A stretch of DNA of 64,000 nucleotides from Euryodendron excelsum (GCA_033060915.1 CM065392.1:15223501-15287500), one strand, 5' to 3'; shown: positions 36,398 through 49,606, numbered from the stretch's first letter. Numbers and translations: made by a program. The notes: generated by a model not told the origin, from the sequence alone.

Positions 36398-36801
36398 TAA
36401 TGGTGGCCATGATCTGATGGCCTGCTAAACCTATCCATTATTTATAAAACTTAAAAAAATTTAGTCCCAATTATGTTAAAGAATTAGTTTAAATTTTTTG
36501 TTTAAAGCTCAGACTCAACTTAAATAGATGTAGAATATTGTATTTATATGTTTTGTCTATTTAGATTTATATTACGCAACTTTGTTTTTGAAGAAGAAAA
36601 GTATATTTATTAAAAAAATTAGTTACAAGATTTTAATAGTTAATTTTTAATCAATAACAAGCACACAAACTATTTTAATTAACACATCATTCATGTTCAA
36701 TTTGAGATATAAATTTTTTTTATCAAAATTTTTTAAAATTATATGGATGGACTTAGATATTTAGGATGGGCTTAAAAAAAAATTCAATAATTCTCCATTG
36801 T
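36398..36801. mobile_element. Possible old hAT-like MITE
   Basis: TAATGGTGGCCATGATC at the left, an interior with TTTTTGAAGAAGAAAAGTATATTTATT and a GGATGGGCTTA segment, and TTCTCCATTG at the right resemble a diverged third copy of the family at 25710 and 38647. The ends are approximate and no duplication was found. Confidence 0.35.
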
Positions 36802-36829
36802 TTTTATACTTTTAAAATTTTGAAATAGT

Positions 36830-37560
36830 AATAATGCCATGTAGCAATCTAATGACACATATCCATCATTGGCATATTTTTTTATTTTCGAAGTGTTAAT
36901 AGTGCTATGTTGCATCCTGATTGGTCTAAATATCACTTTTTTAAGATTTTGATTTATGGATCTATCATTCTCAAATTTTTAGATATTAAAAAAGATTGAT
37001 ATTGCTGTGTTGCAATCTAATTGGTCACAATATTTATTTTCTCATCATTTTAAGATGTGGATAATAGCACAAACCCATCATTCTCATAATTTTAGATTTT
37101 TAAATTATTAATAATATTGTGTAGCAATCTAATTGGTCACAATATCATTTTTTAAAATTTTAAGACATGGAGAATGATACATATCAATCATTCAAATATT
37201 TTTAGACATCTAAAATATTACTATGGTGTAATACGATTGGTCACAATATCACATTTTCAATTTTCTAAGATGTGAATAATAAAATATGTCCATCATTCTC
37301 AAATTTTTAGATTTTTAAAGTATTAAAAATGTTGTGTTGGAATCTGGTTGTTCACAATAACCCTTTTTATAAAATTCTTAAAACATGCCCATCATTCTTA
37401 CATTTTTAAATTTTGAAAATATTTTAATGACTGTATTGTAAAAATTTTGAATGCTGTATTGTAATTTGATTGGTCACAATATCAAAATTTTAAATGTTTC
37501 ATTAAGATATGGATATTGACACATTTCATTGTAAAATTCTTATTGATATTTAAAACTCTT
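36830..37560 (+). repeat. Degenerate minisatellite, about 100-124 bp period, about 7 units
   Basis: The phrase GCAATCTAATTGGTCACAATAT recurs with variation; its ATTGGTC core lies at about 36920, 37020, 37132, 37236, 37345 and 37469, with an older variant near 36,845. Each is followed by TTTTAAGATGTGGA and CCATCATTCTCAAATTTTTAGAT-like boxes. The strong divergence between units suggests an old, no longer homogenised array. There are no ORFs. Confidence 0.8.
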
Positions 37561-38646
37561 ATGTTATCCCATCAATCTAAGCAAACGACCGGATAGTATG
37601 CTGATTAACGTTTTTTTTGTTTTTTTGTTGTTGTTTTGTTTGGGACATACATATCATTTTCTCCAAAAAACCACAATACTCACATTCTCTTTATCATGTA
37701 TTCTCTCTATATAGATGCATCACTTTGTATAAATGCACATAGTTGTGTTGATATCTTTTATTTTAATCTGTATAGAAAACAGTAATCTTACTCAATATTG
37801 GGGTAAGCCTCCGAACTTACAGTTTACTTGGTCTGACTTCTAATAGTTTAGTCTATGTGAATATAGGTTAGGGTTAATTATACTTTTATCCCTCAACTAT
37901 GACTTACTATTACTTTAACTTCTTAACTGAAAAAATGTAACATTTTGACCCTTTAAAGTATTATTTTACATCAATTCAGCCCTTTTGTTAGCCATCCATT
38001 TGTGAAACCAAACAGAAACCAGTCACATAACTTGATCTGTCAATTAATATTTTATGCCCAAAATGACCTTTTATGAGATTACTCATAGATATATATGTAC
38101 TAGCAATGAACCCGTGCTATGTACGCATATAAAGAATAAATTTAAAAAATAAAAAAAGAATTATTTTTGTATTTTTAAACGTTACACTACTAATATGAAT
38201 CGTACTAAATATAATATATTTATATTATAAAATTAAATACTATGAATTAATTGTAATAAAAATCCTTAGACTACGATATAAAATATATATGCTTAAGATT
38301 TTGCTAAGAAGTTATATTAATTTATAACCTTGTTACATGCATGAGTCTACTTATTGTAAATAAATTACCTGTTAAGTATAATTAATTATTATCACTCTAA
38401 ATAACAAATTTAGCAAAAAAAGATTTGAAATTTAAGTTAGAGAGATATAATTTTTTATTAAATATTTAATATACTTATATAGGGGAATATAATTTTCAAT
38501 TTAGTTTTATTGTTTAAATTAGGCTAGCAAACTATTTTCACAATTGTTATGCATGCTTAGATTACACTTAACTCAAACTACACATTATAAGATTAAGGAT
38601 ACTTGTAAGTTTGATAGAACTAATAGAGGTAACTATCTCCCTAATC

Positions 38647-38990
38647 TAGGTGTGGTCATGGGCCCAATAGCCCTCCCACCATTTATAAGACTTGGGATTC
38701 TTTTTTAGGCCCAATTAGTTTTATAGTCAAGCGTGGAAATTGTCTTTGAAGCCCGTTTCATCCCGAAATATATATATAATAATATATTTTTATATTATCT
38801 ACCATTATTTTTAATTAGATTTTATATTATTTAATATTATTTTTGAAGAAAAAATATTTATAGATAAAATGGGTGGGCTTAGGAATCATAGATTTTAGTT
38901 TGGGCAAACTTGGGATTTGGTTTTAAACCAGATGAGATTTTTTTTAGTGTATGCCCGAGCTTGGCCCTTCCCACCCAATGTCCATCCCTA
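38647..38990. mobile_element. hAT-like MITE, 344 bp
   Basis: It starts TAGGTGTGGTCATGG and ends CAATGTCCATCCCTA, an inverted pair. The flanking 8-mers CCCTAATC (38639-38646) and CCCTAATT (38991-38998) match at 7 of 8, the expected hAT duplication. The interior shares GAAGAAAAAATATTTAT and GGGCTT segments with the copy at 25710-26060. It is nested in the 37871-46461 element. Confidence 0.82.
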
Positions 38991-39788
38991 CCCTAATTTA
39001 GCCCAAACATTTGCATTTATATAATAAAAATTTGTTATTACAGTGATTGTACTAAATATTATCAAGCTTTCTAGAAACATTTATGTTTAGTTAGTTAAAT
39101 GAAAATACTTGAATTACTTTTTTTTTTTTTTGTCTATGATATACTTTAAAATTTTAAAAATTATTTTTCATTATATGTTTTTGAAAATAAAATAATATAA
39201 AGTTACTAAAAAATAAGAATAAAGAGAGTTTTGAATATATTCGTATTAACATTAGCAAAATTAGGAAATTTGCCTTGGATTCAATCTAGCTACTAAAGCT
39301 AGACAATTTGGACACTTTTAATTCAATTTCATGCTTATAACTTATAAATATGTACCAATCATTCATCAATCTAAGTAAATAAATATAATTATTTAAATTT
39401 CATTACGTTTTGCCAAAATATTATTATTATTTTTTAACCCTTTTTGAAGAGGTGTGATTGATGGGTAATGACAACATGACTAATTTTGATACATATGCAC
39501 TTCTTTTCATAGAAATTTAAAATTTTATTTTTGTTTTTTTATTAAAGATTCGATATAAGGAGCAAAATTCAAGAAAATTTTAAAAACTTACCATGTAAAC
39601 TAAGTGATAAAACATAATGAAATTTAAAGTAAAAATAATACCATTAAAACAACTAATGGTATCAAGAGATGAGTTTGTTTTTTTTTTTTTTTTTGCATTT
39701 TACCAATTCAAAAAAGTGAGAAAATTATATTAGAACTTTAAGCTTTACATACCTCCTAAAATATTACTATAACATATAGTATAAATAT

Positions 39789-39971
39789 GGGTAATGCTAT
39801 ACAAACAGAAAATTCTTACAAAATTTAATACTAGAACGATGAGGCTAGATAAAAGTTATTCATTTTAAAATATAAAACTCATCATAATTACTATTAATTA
39901 TAATTACATTACTGTCACGTCATTTTTAATGGACTTTTTCATACAAATATTATACAAGAATAATATTTTTC
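39789..39971. mobile_element. Short MITE, family shared with 15263-15432
   Basis: It starts GGGTAATGCTATACAAAC and ends near AAGAATAATATTTTTC. Interior matches to the 15.26 kb copy include ACTAGAA, TTATTCATTTTAAAA and ACTCATCA. The ends are less certain than in that copy. Confidence 0.4.
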
Positions 39972-40039
39972 TATATATATATATATATATTTAAAGATAT
40001 AAGTGTACCGATACCCCTCTCTCTCTCTCTCAGGAAAGA

Positions 40040-40340
40040 CGAATTAGCTTCATGCGGCAATGGAGGCACAGTTCATATCAAACCCAGCAACAGTCAGCTT
40101 ACTGTTGTAGGATGGACCAATGAGCTGAACCTTTATATGTGGACCCTAATCCTACAAAAGCTTTTCTACAGCTTTTTTCCTTTGCCAAAGACACGAATTG
40201 GCCTAGCAACATCCGCTATTAGCAACTGCAATGACAAAGTAGGAGAAAAACTTGAACAGAATAATCTTTTTATCAATTTCAACATCCTCCAAGAGGTAAA
40301 CCGGAACAACATTTTTACGAATTTCAACATCGAACTAATT
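40040..40340 (+). other. GC-richer, gene-like island
   Basis: This segment stands out from its AT-rich surroundings. It has a + open reading stretch from about 40,050 to 40,340 (CGNGGTVHIKPSNSQLTV, then VVGWTNELNLYMW) and a possible donor-like AAGAG/GTAAAC near 40,296. I do not recognise the product. It lies inside the 37871-46461 element, so it could be a captured host exon, or a part of the adjacent copia element that I failed to match to its other LTR. Confidence 0.35.
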
Positions 40341-40593
40341 TTCTTTGTCTATATTCTCTATTCTTTCTCTCTTTTCTCTTTTCTTTTCTTTTCTTTCTTC
40401 CTTTTCTCTCTTCTTCTTCTTACGCGCACTTTGCTTCAATTTCTCTTCTTCATATAGAGAAAGAAACCGCGTGAAAATAGCGTGAAGAATTTATTTGTCA
40501 AGATCGACACAGTGATTGCACAATAATCGATGAGAAAAAAACACCCGTTGCAGGTGGCTCAATATCTTGGTGGGTCATACACTATGTTCACAA
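40340..40593 (-). mobile_element. 3' LTR remnant of the Tork-like copia element
   Basis: It matches 46,060-46,306: shared TTCTTCTTCTTNCGNGCACTTTGCTTCA-like segment, GAAACCGCGTGAAAAT, GATCGACACAGTGATTGCAC and TAGGTGGCTCAAT-like blocks. On the minus strand it begins TATTGTGAACATAG after the polypurine tract. The match stops at about 40,340, so this LTR is truncated relative to the 5' copy. Confidence 0.75.
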
Positions 40594-43500
40594 TACTCCC
40601 CCTTGAATGACTACCACACAACGAATATACCTCATTAAAATCTTACTAGAAAAAATTTAGCGGAAAAAAATTTTTAGTGAAAGAAAAATAGTACAATATT
40701 CTTGTGTATCATAGTAAGATATAAATGCGTTAAAATGTCTCGTTAAAATGTTATCAAGAAAAATTCTATGGGAAAAATCGATTCGTAAAGGGAAAAGAGT
40801 ACAGTACGTGACTCCTCCTCATAAATATGTCCAATAAGAAATTGATAGTTTTAATTGTTGAGCATGAAAGATTGAAATGACACATACTAATATTGTGCAC
40901 CACTTTTTCGAATGTCATAGTTGGTAGTGCTTTAGTAAATAAGTCTGCTAAATTATCACTTGAATGTATCGTTAAACATCAATATCACCACTCTTCTGGA
41001 GCTTATGTGTATAAAAGAATTTTGACGATATATACTCGTTTTGTCATATTTGATGTAGCCTTCGTTAATTTGTGTAATATATATATCATTGTTTTCATAC
41101 AATATCGTTGAGATATTTTTGATTAAAAAAAATTTGTAATTTTCTTGACTATATTGGATCATAGATTTCAGTCAAATGCACTCTCAACTTGCTTCATGAG
41201 TATTTCGAAAAAGTGATATGAAGAAGTTGCCGTTAATAATTGTATTACAAATTGTCAAGATATCGCCGTGTTACCATAAGTAAACACATACGCAATTTGA
41301 GACCGAGCTTTATGTAGATCAGGAAGGCAGCCAGCATCTGCATAGCCAATTAATTCAGGTTATGATTCTTATGAATAGAATAAGCCCACATCAGTTGTTC
41401 CTCATAGGTAACGCAATATATGCTTAGTTCCTTTCTAATGTCTTTGCGTTGATCCAAAACTATATCTTGTCAATAAATTGACAGATAATGTTATATGAGG
41501 TCTTGTACAATTTGTAAGATACATAAGAATACTAATTGCACTAAGATATTGTACTTTAGGACCAAGAAGTTCTTTACCATCTTCTCGATGACGGAAATGA
41601 TCTTTTTGTATATTGAGTGATCAAATAATCATTTGAAAAATTCTAGATGAGCTTTATCCATATAAAATCTTTTTTGTGTATGTCAACTGATGAAACACTC
41701 TGTTTGATCAATGCTCAATCTGCAAGACAATACAATAATTTGTTCTCCCAAGATATTTAAATTCAAAGTTATTATTTAAATAACTAATAACTTTTGTAAT
41801 TTCTTCAAGAGTATCAATAATATTTAAAAGTATCAACATATATTGCAATAATAATAAATCTAAATTCTAATAAAAAAATGCATGGACAAATTATATTGTT
41901 CATATATTCTTCTTTCGATAGATATTTATTGGGATAATTATACCATCTGCGTTCAAATTAGTTTAACACATACAAATATCTTTGAAACTTGATAAAAATA
42001 TAACTTTCAGGGTTTTAAAATATCTGCTTCAAGCATTTTTAAATTCTTCAAGAATTTTCATATATATATCATTACCTAATTCACCATATGAATAGGCTGT
42101 TATATATTCATTAAGTACATATGTAGTCTTTCTAGGACTGACAAACTAATCAATAATATAAATGTAATTGTATCCTTATAGGATAAAATTTCTCATTGTA
42201 ATCAATACCAAATCTGTGCGAGAAACCTTCTGGTACAAGTCATACTTTACATCGCACTATTCTAGTTTCTCATTGCGCAAATACCCATTTGTATCAAACC
42301 GGTTTTACATCTTCAGCTAAGTGGACTACTGGTCCGAATACTTTATATCTTCTATTGTTCAAACTACATGTCCAACATGTACTGGTGTTTGGACTATAGG
42401 TCTAATATTTTTCATCTTTTGGTGTTTGGACTACAGGTTCGATATCTTCTGATGTTTGAACTATAAGTTCAAATACTTTATATTATGTTAATGAGTTTAT
42501 TTCTAACTCAGTAATTTCTTTTCATTTTGATCGATCATATCATCAACATTTGTCAACTATCTATAGTTCAATCTCTTTATTACTTTTGATAATTGCAACA
42601 GCCACTTTAAATAAAAATATATTGTCAACAATAATATCATTTTTATTTCATCGTTCTCCTATATTCATATTATTATTCATTGAGATCTCATTATTTTTAG
42701 GTACCATTTTCTCTGCAGGAAATATCTCTTCAAGAGATTCCTCTTCTAGGGATTCTGTTACAGGAGTTTCTTTAAAAAGTTTAGATGATGGAAATTACTC
42801 TTCTGGAGGTTCATTTTTTTTCTTCAGGAATTATAGAAATAATTTCTTATCTCTTTAGGAAATTGCTCTTCAAGAGTTCATTCTTTAGGAAGTTTAGATA
42901 TTATGATTTCTTCAGGAATATCAATTTACTCATTTTGTTGTATTTTTATCTTTTTGAGACTTTGGCTTTTGCACTGATCGATTTTCCATGCTTCAAGCTC
43001 TTTGAAATCATATGTTACTATATTAATAGATTGTCCTACAATGACATCAATATGTGCTAGAGTATTAGCAACTAGTATCAATATGATTTGAGTACCTTCT
43101 TTGTATCGGTAAATGGTTCAGGCAATTGATTTGTAATTGTCTATTAGTAAATAATTTTGTGAATTTTAAATTCACATCGACTTATCCGATGATCAAGATG
43201 AGACATATCACAGCATTCTAACTGATCTCATTTTACTTCTTATCTACCCCCCTAATAGTGAAAAAACTGACTCATTAAAATAATTATCCGTATATATTAG
43301 TCTCACTAAGCAAGCAAATAATTATTTGGTATAAAGAATCTTTTGATTTTTTAGCAGATGTCCATGAAAATTTTTAATTATTGGTCGTATCATTGTTGAT
43401 CTCGGATGACCAAGACGATCATGCCAAAATATAAAATTCTTTCGAGGTTAAAGCACTTCTGGTGTACCACTTCAGATGCTTTCACTGTAGGTAATTCATA

Positions 43501-45879
43501 AAAACGTATTGGGTTAAGTATGCTTCTGTTGTATCACTTCAGGTGATTTCACAATATAAAAATCTTTTGGGTCGAAAAAACTTCTGATTTATCATTTCAG
43601 GTGATTCTATAATTTTATAATATAATATAACCTAGAAAACAAAATAGCAAGTTTCTCTATTATATGTTTCTGGCATGAAAAAGAGAAGTAATATAAATAT
43701 ATTTATCAAACTGAGCAAATGTCTTGTACTTCTAATAGAATAGAAGGCATTATCAATATAAAGTTTCATTACTCTTGATAATATTATATTAGCTCTTTTG
43801 GAGCCTAACTTTTTTAGAGCTTAACTCTTTTAGAGATTTTAATCCATTTTGCAATGCTTGATATTGTTTAAACATTAATTTCAGCTAATGTTAAGTTTAT
43901 GAAATACTTTTCGTTCAAAGAATTGTGTGCATTTTTGCACTGTTTACTAGACATATATATTTCTCATTTATTTTTGAAAAAATTAAAGTATTAGTATGAT
44001 CTATACCTTCATATGCCAAATACATATAAAGTCCCATTGTAAAAATTATTTCTATTGTACAAATCTATTTACTATTTAATCATAGTACTACAAAAGTACA
44101 TGACCAATGAAATATCTTCATAGTTTTTGAGAGGCTAATTCAGTAAACTTTTTCTATTTTATTTTGCTCATACAAATCTACTTCTAATGGCATTTATAAC
44201 ATTCAGGGTATCTTCATAATTTAAAAAATTATCACATTGCAATTACATCTGCGACAATATCCATGACCATCAAATAAAATTACATTCACTTCAGATAATG
44301 ATATAAAATTGGTCAAACGTACTAGCTAATCATAACTCTCAATTTCATGCATTGCACCACTGCAGATCAATACCATCCATTCATACTGCAGGGATGGATA
44401 CATATTATAAATTGCATTCTTCTTTAGTGTTTTAGTCGTGAAAAATATCAAAAAAAGAAATAAATAAAACCAATTAAGTTACTGTGCTTCTATTGGACAC
44501 GTTTGCTGATTTTCATCAAATAACTTATTCTTTTATTTGGCAACATTGTGTTACTTTCTTGTAAAATATTACAAATTTAGGTACACTAAATCATTGCCTT
44601 GCAAATTCAGGTGCATTTAATCATAATCTTGCAACTCCAAGTACATTTATTGATAATCTTGCAACTCTATATGCATTTAATTATAATAAATTTTTACAAA
44701 ATTACTGTCTTCTGACACTCATATTTTTTTTATAGAAAAATTTGATGACAATACTATGCTAAAAAATAAGCAACGGCCATAATAAGCATAGTTAAATAAT
44801 AACAGCAACATAAATTAAAATAACAAAAATTAAAATGGCAACAAGCGACAAACCGACCTTATAAAGTAATAATAATTAAATAAACGATATATATGTCTTA
44901 AGAAACATTCTACAGAAATTAATAGTATTTTCAAAGTCAATTACTTCTAGACAACTTTTGACATAAAAATTTAAGGAAATACATTTAATGAAATTCAATT
45001 GTAATAATATGGTCTATTAATAGTAAGTTAATGATCATATAAAACCTCTACCGAACATATTAATATTAGATGGGTATTACGATAAAAGATAACAAATCTA
45101 TGAAAAGAGAACCGACAAAATTTTGAAAAGTACTACGCAACACACTATTCATTTATATTATATAATTACTATGCAAATATTATTTATTAATAGTAAAATC
45201 ACTATTTATGAATAGTAATTATACTATTCATCTCAATATTTATCCATTATAAATAATAAGAGTACTGTTGATAAATAGTATTCATTACTATACAATCCAA
45301 TATATATAATATCATTGTTCTGATCAGATCTAGATTTTTGTCCGAAATTGTCTATAACTTTCAATTTAGACATCAAAATATAGTTAATCCATATGTCTAT
45401 GGAAAGCTATTAAAATAAGGATTCCAGATTTATAAACATCATAGGCCAAAAATTCAATATCTGTGAGAAATAAATCAATAAAGTTTTGAATTTTAAAATT
45501 TCTTTTTCAGATCTACGTCAAACGAGAATGAGTTTTCTTATGAAACTTTATCTATTGAATCATGTTGTTATAGGCTATAACATACTAAAAAAATAGGTCA
45601 ATCGGAGATTGTTTGGTTAAACTACCATTACAACTCAATCAAAGTTTCATGAAAAAAATAGTGTACGTAAACAAAAAAACACCTTTTTTTGGCTCTAATA
45701 TTAAGGTTAAAAGTATAATACACAATGGAATTAAACTGATAATGAGCATACCTCAGATTCGGTGTAAACCCAAATGAAATTTTATATGCTATCTCCATAG
45801 ATCATTTGATGTGGTGAAGAACACAAAAAAAAATAAATTTTGCAAGCACTTTGAGTCTCGTGTTAATAACGTATTATAA

Positions 45880-46306
45880 AACTAAAATAATATAAAGCTG
45901 ATAAAATAACTCAATATAAAGTATAATGAATAATTCTTCAAAAACTGTCAAATATTTATCATATTAATTCTTCTAGAATTATTGGGGTATGATCTTGTAG
46001 ATTACCCAATGCTTCATTATATTATAGAAGAAAAATAAATATAACTATATCTCTCAATATTTGTCTAGAGCTTTCGCTCTATCTCTTTTCTTTATTCTTT
46101 CTCTCCTCTTCCTTTTCTCTCTTCTTCTTCTTGCGTGCACTTTGCTTCAGTCTCTCGTCTTTACATAGAAAAAGAAATCGCGTGAAAATCATGTGAAGAA
46201 TTCAATTGTCAAGATCAGCACAGTGATTGCACAGTGATCGATGAGAAAAAAATATCCACCGTAGGTGGCTCAATTTTTTGGTGGGTCATCTACTATGTTC
46301 ACAACA
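45880..46306 (-). mobile_element. 5' LTR of the Tork-like copia element
   Basis: On the minus strand it begins TGTTGTGAACATAG (46306) and ends near TTAGTTTTATAATA, followed by CGTTATTAACACGAGACTC. That resembles the leader after the LTR of several Tork-like copia elements. Length is about 430 bp. It abuts the right arm of the Mutator-like element, into which it inserted. Confidence 0.65.
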
Positions 46307-46470
46307 GAAAATGTTAAAAATGGTGATTCCTCTCTTCTGTTAACGTCACTTATGCTACAACAAGTTAGTATACTTCAAGATGTCAAAATGTAACAATATT
46401 TGGTTTAGGGAGGAAAAGTGATACTGAGTCATAATAGGAGTGGTGAAAGTGTAATTAACCCTGTAGGTTA

Positions 46471-49210
46471 TTTGGTTTAGTGTTGCTACCCCAAATCAGC
46501 AGCTGAATATTTTTTTTTGTTGGTAAGTAACAGTTTAGTTTCTATATATGCAAAATTGGCCTTTTTTTATTCAATCAAATGGTTTGTAGTTTCAATTTTC
46601 AATCCAAATTTTTTTATTTGGGTTTTGGTATGACACAAATCTATTTCAAAAGCCAAGATTAGAGAATTTTATGGCGGGCTGGGACCAAAAACGTTCAAAA
46701 TTTTGGTTGCCAAAAAATACAAAATTTTGAGATTCAAAATCTGTTATGTGATATTAGATTCACAGATTTTGAATTCGCAAGTTTTGAATTAATTAATTTA
46801 AAATAAAATAATACAATTTTTGCAACCAAAGGGATCCTTGTTGAATTCTTAAATAAAATTTAATTCTTAACATCTAATAATATAAAGTAATACCATAAGT
46901 TCTAGTATGATTAGCGAGTGTTTTATGAGAGGTAACGTGTAGGCTTGTCAATGGGCAGGATCTGGACTAGATCCGAGGGATCTAGATCCAATAAACCACG
47001 TACCCAAACCATATTTGAATCTAGTGGACCGGATTTTCCATACACAGACCCAATCTATTAACAATTGGGTCTGACCGAATTACCATACCTGATCTGTTTT
47101 TTTATTTTTTATTTTTTGAGTGAGGGTTACTTTGCTTTTTATCCTAGCATAATGTTGACTAACATGAGACTCAACAGATTGAATAAGTATGAATATAACA
47201 TCAGCTACCAAGTCTATAAGTCTACAAAATTTTCAAACATAATCCAAATAGAAGGGGCACTAGGGAAGGAGTTCAATTGAGATCATTAGTCAAACTATTC
47301 TACTAACAAGTTCACAAATTTTCCCATATTCAGTTGAGAAAAAATTGAAGCCAACTAGGTGCACAACTAGCAAAGGAAATTCAAACTATGTTTTAAAAGA
47401 AACACCATCTCAATTTACATTTGATATATTTAAATTCTAAATCTACAGCGCCAACGATAAACACAGTAACCTATAGAATACATAACATAACCCAAATTCC
47501 ATAAACTATACTAATGCAACAGAATGGTAGAAATTCACAATCAACCCCAACAAAAACATTCTAGAGTGACAATCTACAAGTCTCAGAATCTAGTCTACAA
47601 GCAAGAAAGTTCTCCAACTCAACAACATAAAACAAACAAATTTTCACAAGTTTACTAATCTTTGAGGAACTTGATTACCCACAAATTAACACAAGGAACC
47701 CAACAAAAGTCAGCCTTAATTGAGATTCTCATGTATCATGACTTAGGCATCCATGTTTTTTCTTACGAAGCATTGCTGCAAAAGGAGCTCCAATCCAATT
47801 CTGATCTCACTGACTGACTGCATATGAAGACAAAATATGTGATTGAAATATGGCAATATTGGGCTGGTAAATCTGTAAAGATTTACTTAGAAATATGTAA
47901 AATAATATAAGTTTGACAAAAGTATTGTATTGACAAAAGTATTGTAACATTTGCTTAGTTAAATTATTGTTCAACATATAACTTCTAAAAATCTCGCAGT
48001 CTACATGCCTGTGGTGAAAGAATCTGGTGTTCCTCTTCCCTTACTTGAGCTAAGGGACTCAGCTATTTTGTTGCCAAAAAAGCAACTTATGAGACTTGGC
48101 AATTACCTTAATCATTAGGGTCATCCAAACCTGACCTTAACTAAGATTTGAAGTTCCAAACCTAGCTGAATATTGTTCAATAATTTCACTAGTTACAATT
48201 GCCAGCAAAACTGGTTAATCAAGTAGGTTTAAATTATTAAATAGATTAGAAAAGCAAGCAAAGAAAGGACCTCCATAACTGCAATTAGCATGAATGGCCA
48301 ACTGATTGGGAGAAAGGATGGCAAATTCAACATTTACAAGATAACTTAAACTAAAAAATACATATTGGTTCATTAGGTAGGTTTTACTGGGAGTAGTCAT
48401 CAAGCAGTCCGATAGTTCTTACAAGAATGCATTTCTCTTCTAAAGGATTATGGTTATAGTTTTTATCAATTTGCTCTAGGCGAAAGAAAGCATTTCTCAA
48501 CCCTATTGCAGCTTCAAGCACTAAGTATAATGAACATATTTTGAACAATCATCTTCAATCCAAATTGGTAACCATCTCACACTTACTATATTATGATCAA
48601 ACATATCTAAAGCATAATTGCAGGTGTAACCAATAATGAGTCACAAAAACTTTTTTCACAAAAAAAAAAAATAAATAAGAAAAAGAAAACATAGTTAGAG
48701 ATTTGGATTAACAATCTGAATCTCAATTTATACCCATAATCTATACTTGCATATTCTCTTCTCTAATGAAATGTTTCATACAGTTATCTACTATTCTTAA
48801 TACCATTGAATTCAAGCATCTCAAATTATCAAACTCAAACACCCACTAAGATCCCAATCCACACTAGCACCAGAAATTGTCACAAACCCATTATTATCAC
48901 CCTCAAATGAAATAGTAGTGGTATATAGGCCGGCTTGCATATGCAACAAAATCATATCAATTAGCACAAAATATCACAAAATATCCCAAACCCCATTGAC
49001 TTCAAAGATAAAAAATAAGGACATGAAGATAGATAAAAAGAACCCTACATCTACAAATTGACAGATTTTAATAGGTATATAAACATTGGGGTTTTCATTT
49101 AATCATATTGTATATATATATATATATATATGAGAGAGAGTTGAGTGGGACTGTTGGAGTGTTTTGAAAGTACCTTAAGGTGAAGAACAAGAAAAGTCAG
49201 CACATTATTG
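46471..49210. other. Non-coding stretch
   Basis: No gene recognised. A hAT-MITE-like start (GTAGGCTTGTCAATGGGC) lies near 46,940 without an identified end. The rest is AT-rich and ends in an (AT)n tract at about 49,110-49,131 followed by a short GA run. Small ORFs (47065-47280, 48215-48403) are not supported. Confidence 0.45.
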
Positions 49211-49220
49211 TTGCTATGGT

Positions 49221-49553
49221 TGCCGGTGAAGGTGGTAGATGGAGGTGTTATGGTAATCCAAAGAGAGGCTGGTGAGTAGGCGATAGAGAAGGTAGAGCTA
49301 TTGCCTATCGATATGAGTGAGAGAGAGAGAGAGAGAACGATTAGATTTTCCAAATGGTTCAATAATGTAAAGAATGGATTATCTTCTTGGATCGAATCCA
49401 TAATCGAGTCTATCGAATCTAGCTAATCCGATTAAAAAATGAACGAATTTGAGTTCCAATGGTTGCCGGTGAAGGTGGTAAATGGAGGTGCTATGGTAAT
49501 CCAAAGAGAGGCTAGCGAGTTAATGACAGAGGAGGTAGAGCTATCGCCTACTG

Positions 49554-49606
<53 letters not shown>
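49221..49606. repeat. 243-bp tandem duplication containing GA microsatellites
   Basis: TGCCGGTGAAGGTGG starts at 49221 and again at 49464, followed in both by ATGGAGGTG, TATGGTAATCCAAAGAGAGG, a GGTAGAGCTAT box, GATATGAG and a (GA)n tract. The first GA tract is short; the second runs to about 49,606, where the CACTA terminus begins. The minus reading of the first unit is open (SLWITITPPSTTFTGNHSNN) but unrecognised. Confidence 0.85.

Larger units (their letters stand above)
40340..46306 (-). pseudogene. Decayed Tork-like Ty1/copia retrotransposon
   Basis: The minus-strand reading gives recognisable copia pieces in the expected order. A primer-binding-like AACACGAGACTC segment lies after the 5' LTR (about 45,860). 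GAG-pre-integrase (FWHDRLGHPRSTMIRPIIKN) is at about 43,350-43,440. Reverse transcriptase fragments are at about 42,050-42,300 (GFDTNGYLRNEKLE, TAYSYGELGNDIYMKI). RNase H is at about 41,220-41,360 (ELIGYADAGCLPDLHKARSQ, with AYVFTYG after it). A polypurine tract (AAGGGGGAG) precedes the 3' LTR at 40,594. The reading is full of stops and frameshifts, and gag is barely readable. Such an element encodes gag, protease, integrase, RT and RNase H in one polyprotein; this copy is inactive. Confidence 0.8.
37871..46461. mobile_element. Mutator-like terminal-inverted-repeat element, expanded by nested insertions
   Basis: GGGTTAATTATACTTTTATC at 37871 and, inverted, GGGTTAATTACACTTTCACC ending at 46461 start facing arms of about 150 bp. 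Both continue with TATGACT, AATGTAACATTTTGAC or TTGTTACATTTTGAC, and AAGTAT boxes. The flanking 9-mers TATAGGTTA (37862-37870) and TGTAGGTTA (46462-46470) match at 8 of 9, as expected for a Mutator-type 9-bp duplication. The element now spans 8.6 kb because it contains a hAT MITE (38647-38990) and a copia element (40340-46306). Its original interior, about 38,040-40,340, has no transposase, so it is non-autonomous. Confidence 0.7.

Noticed and set aside
47280..48900. A decayed host gene on either strand
   Set aside because: The composition is slightly less AT-rich, but I could not find consistent reading frames or splice sites giving a recognisable protein.
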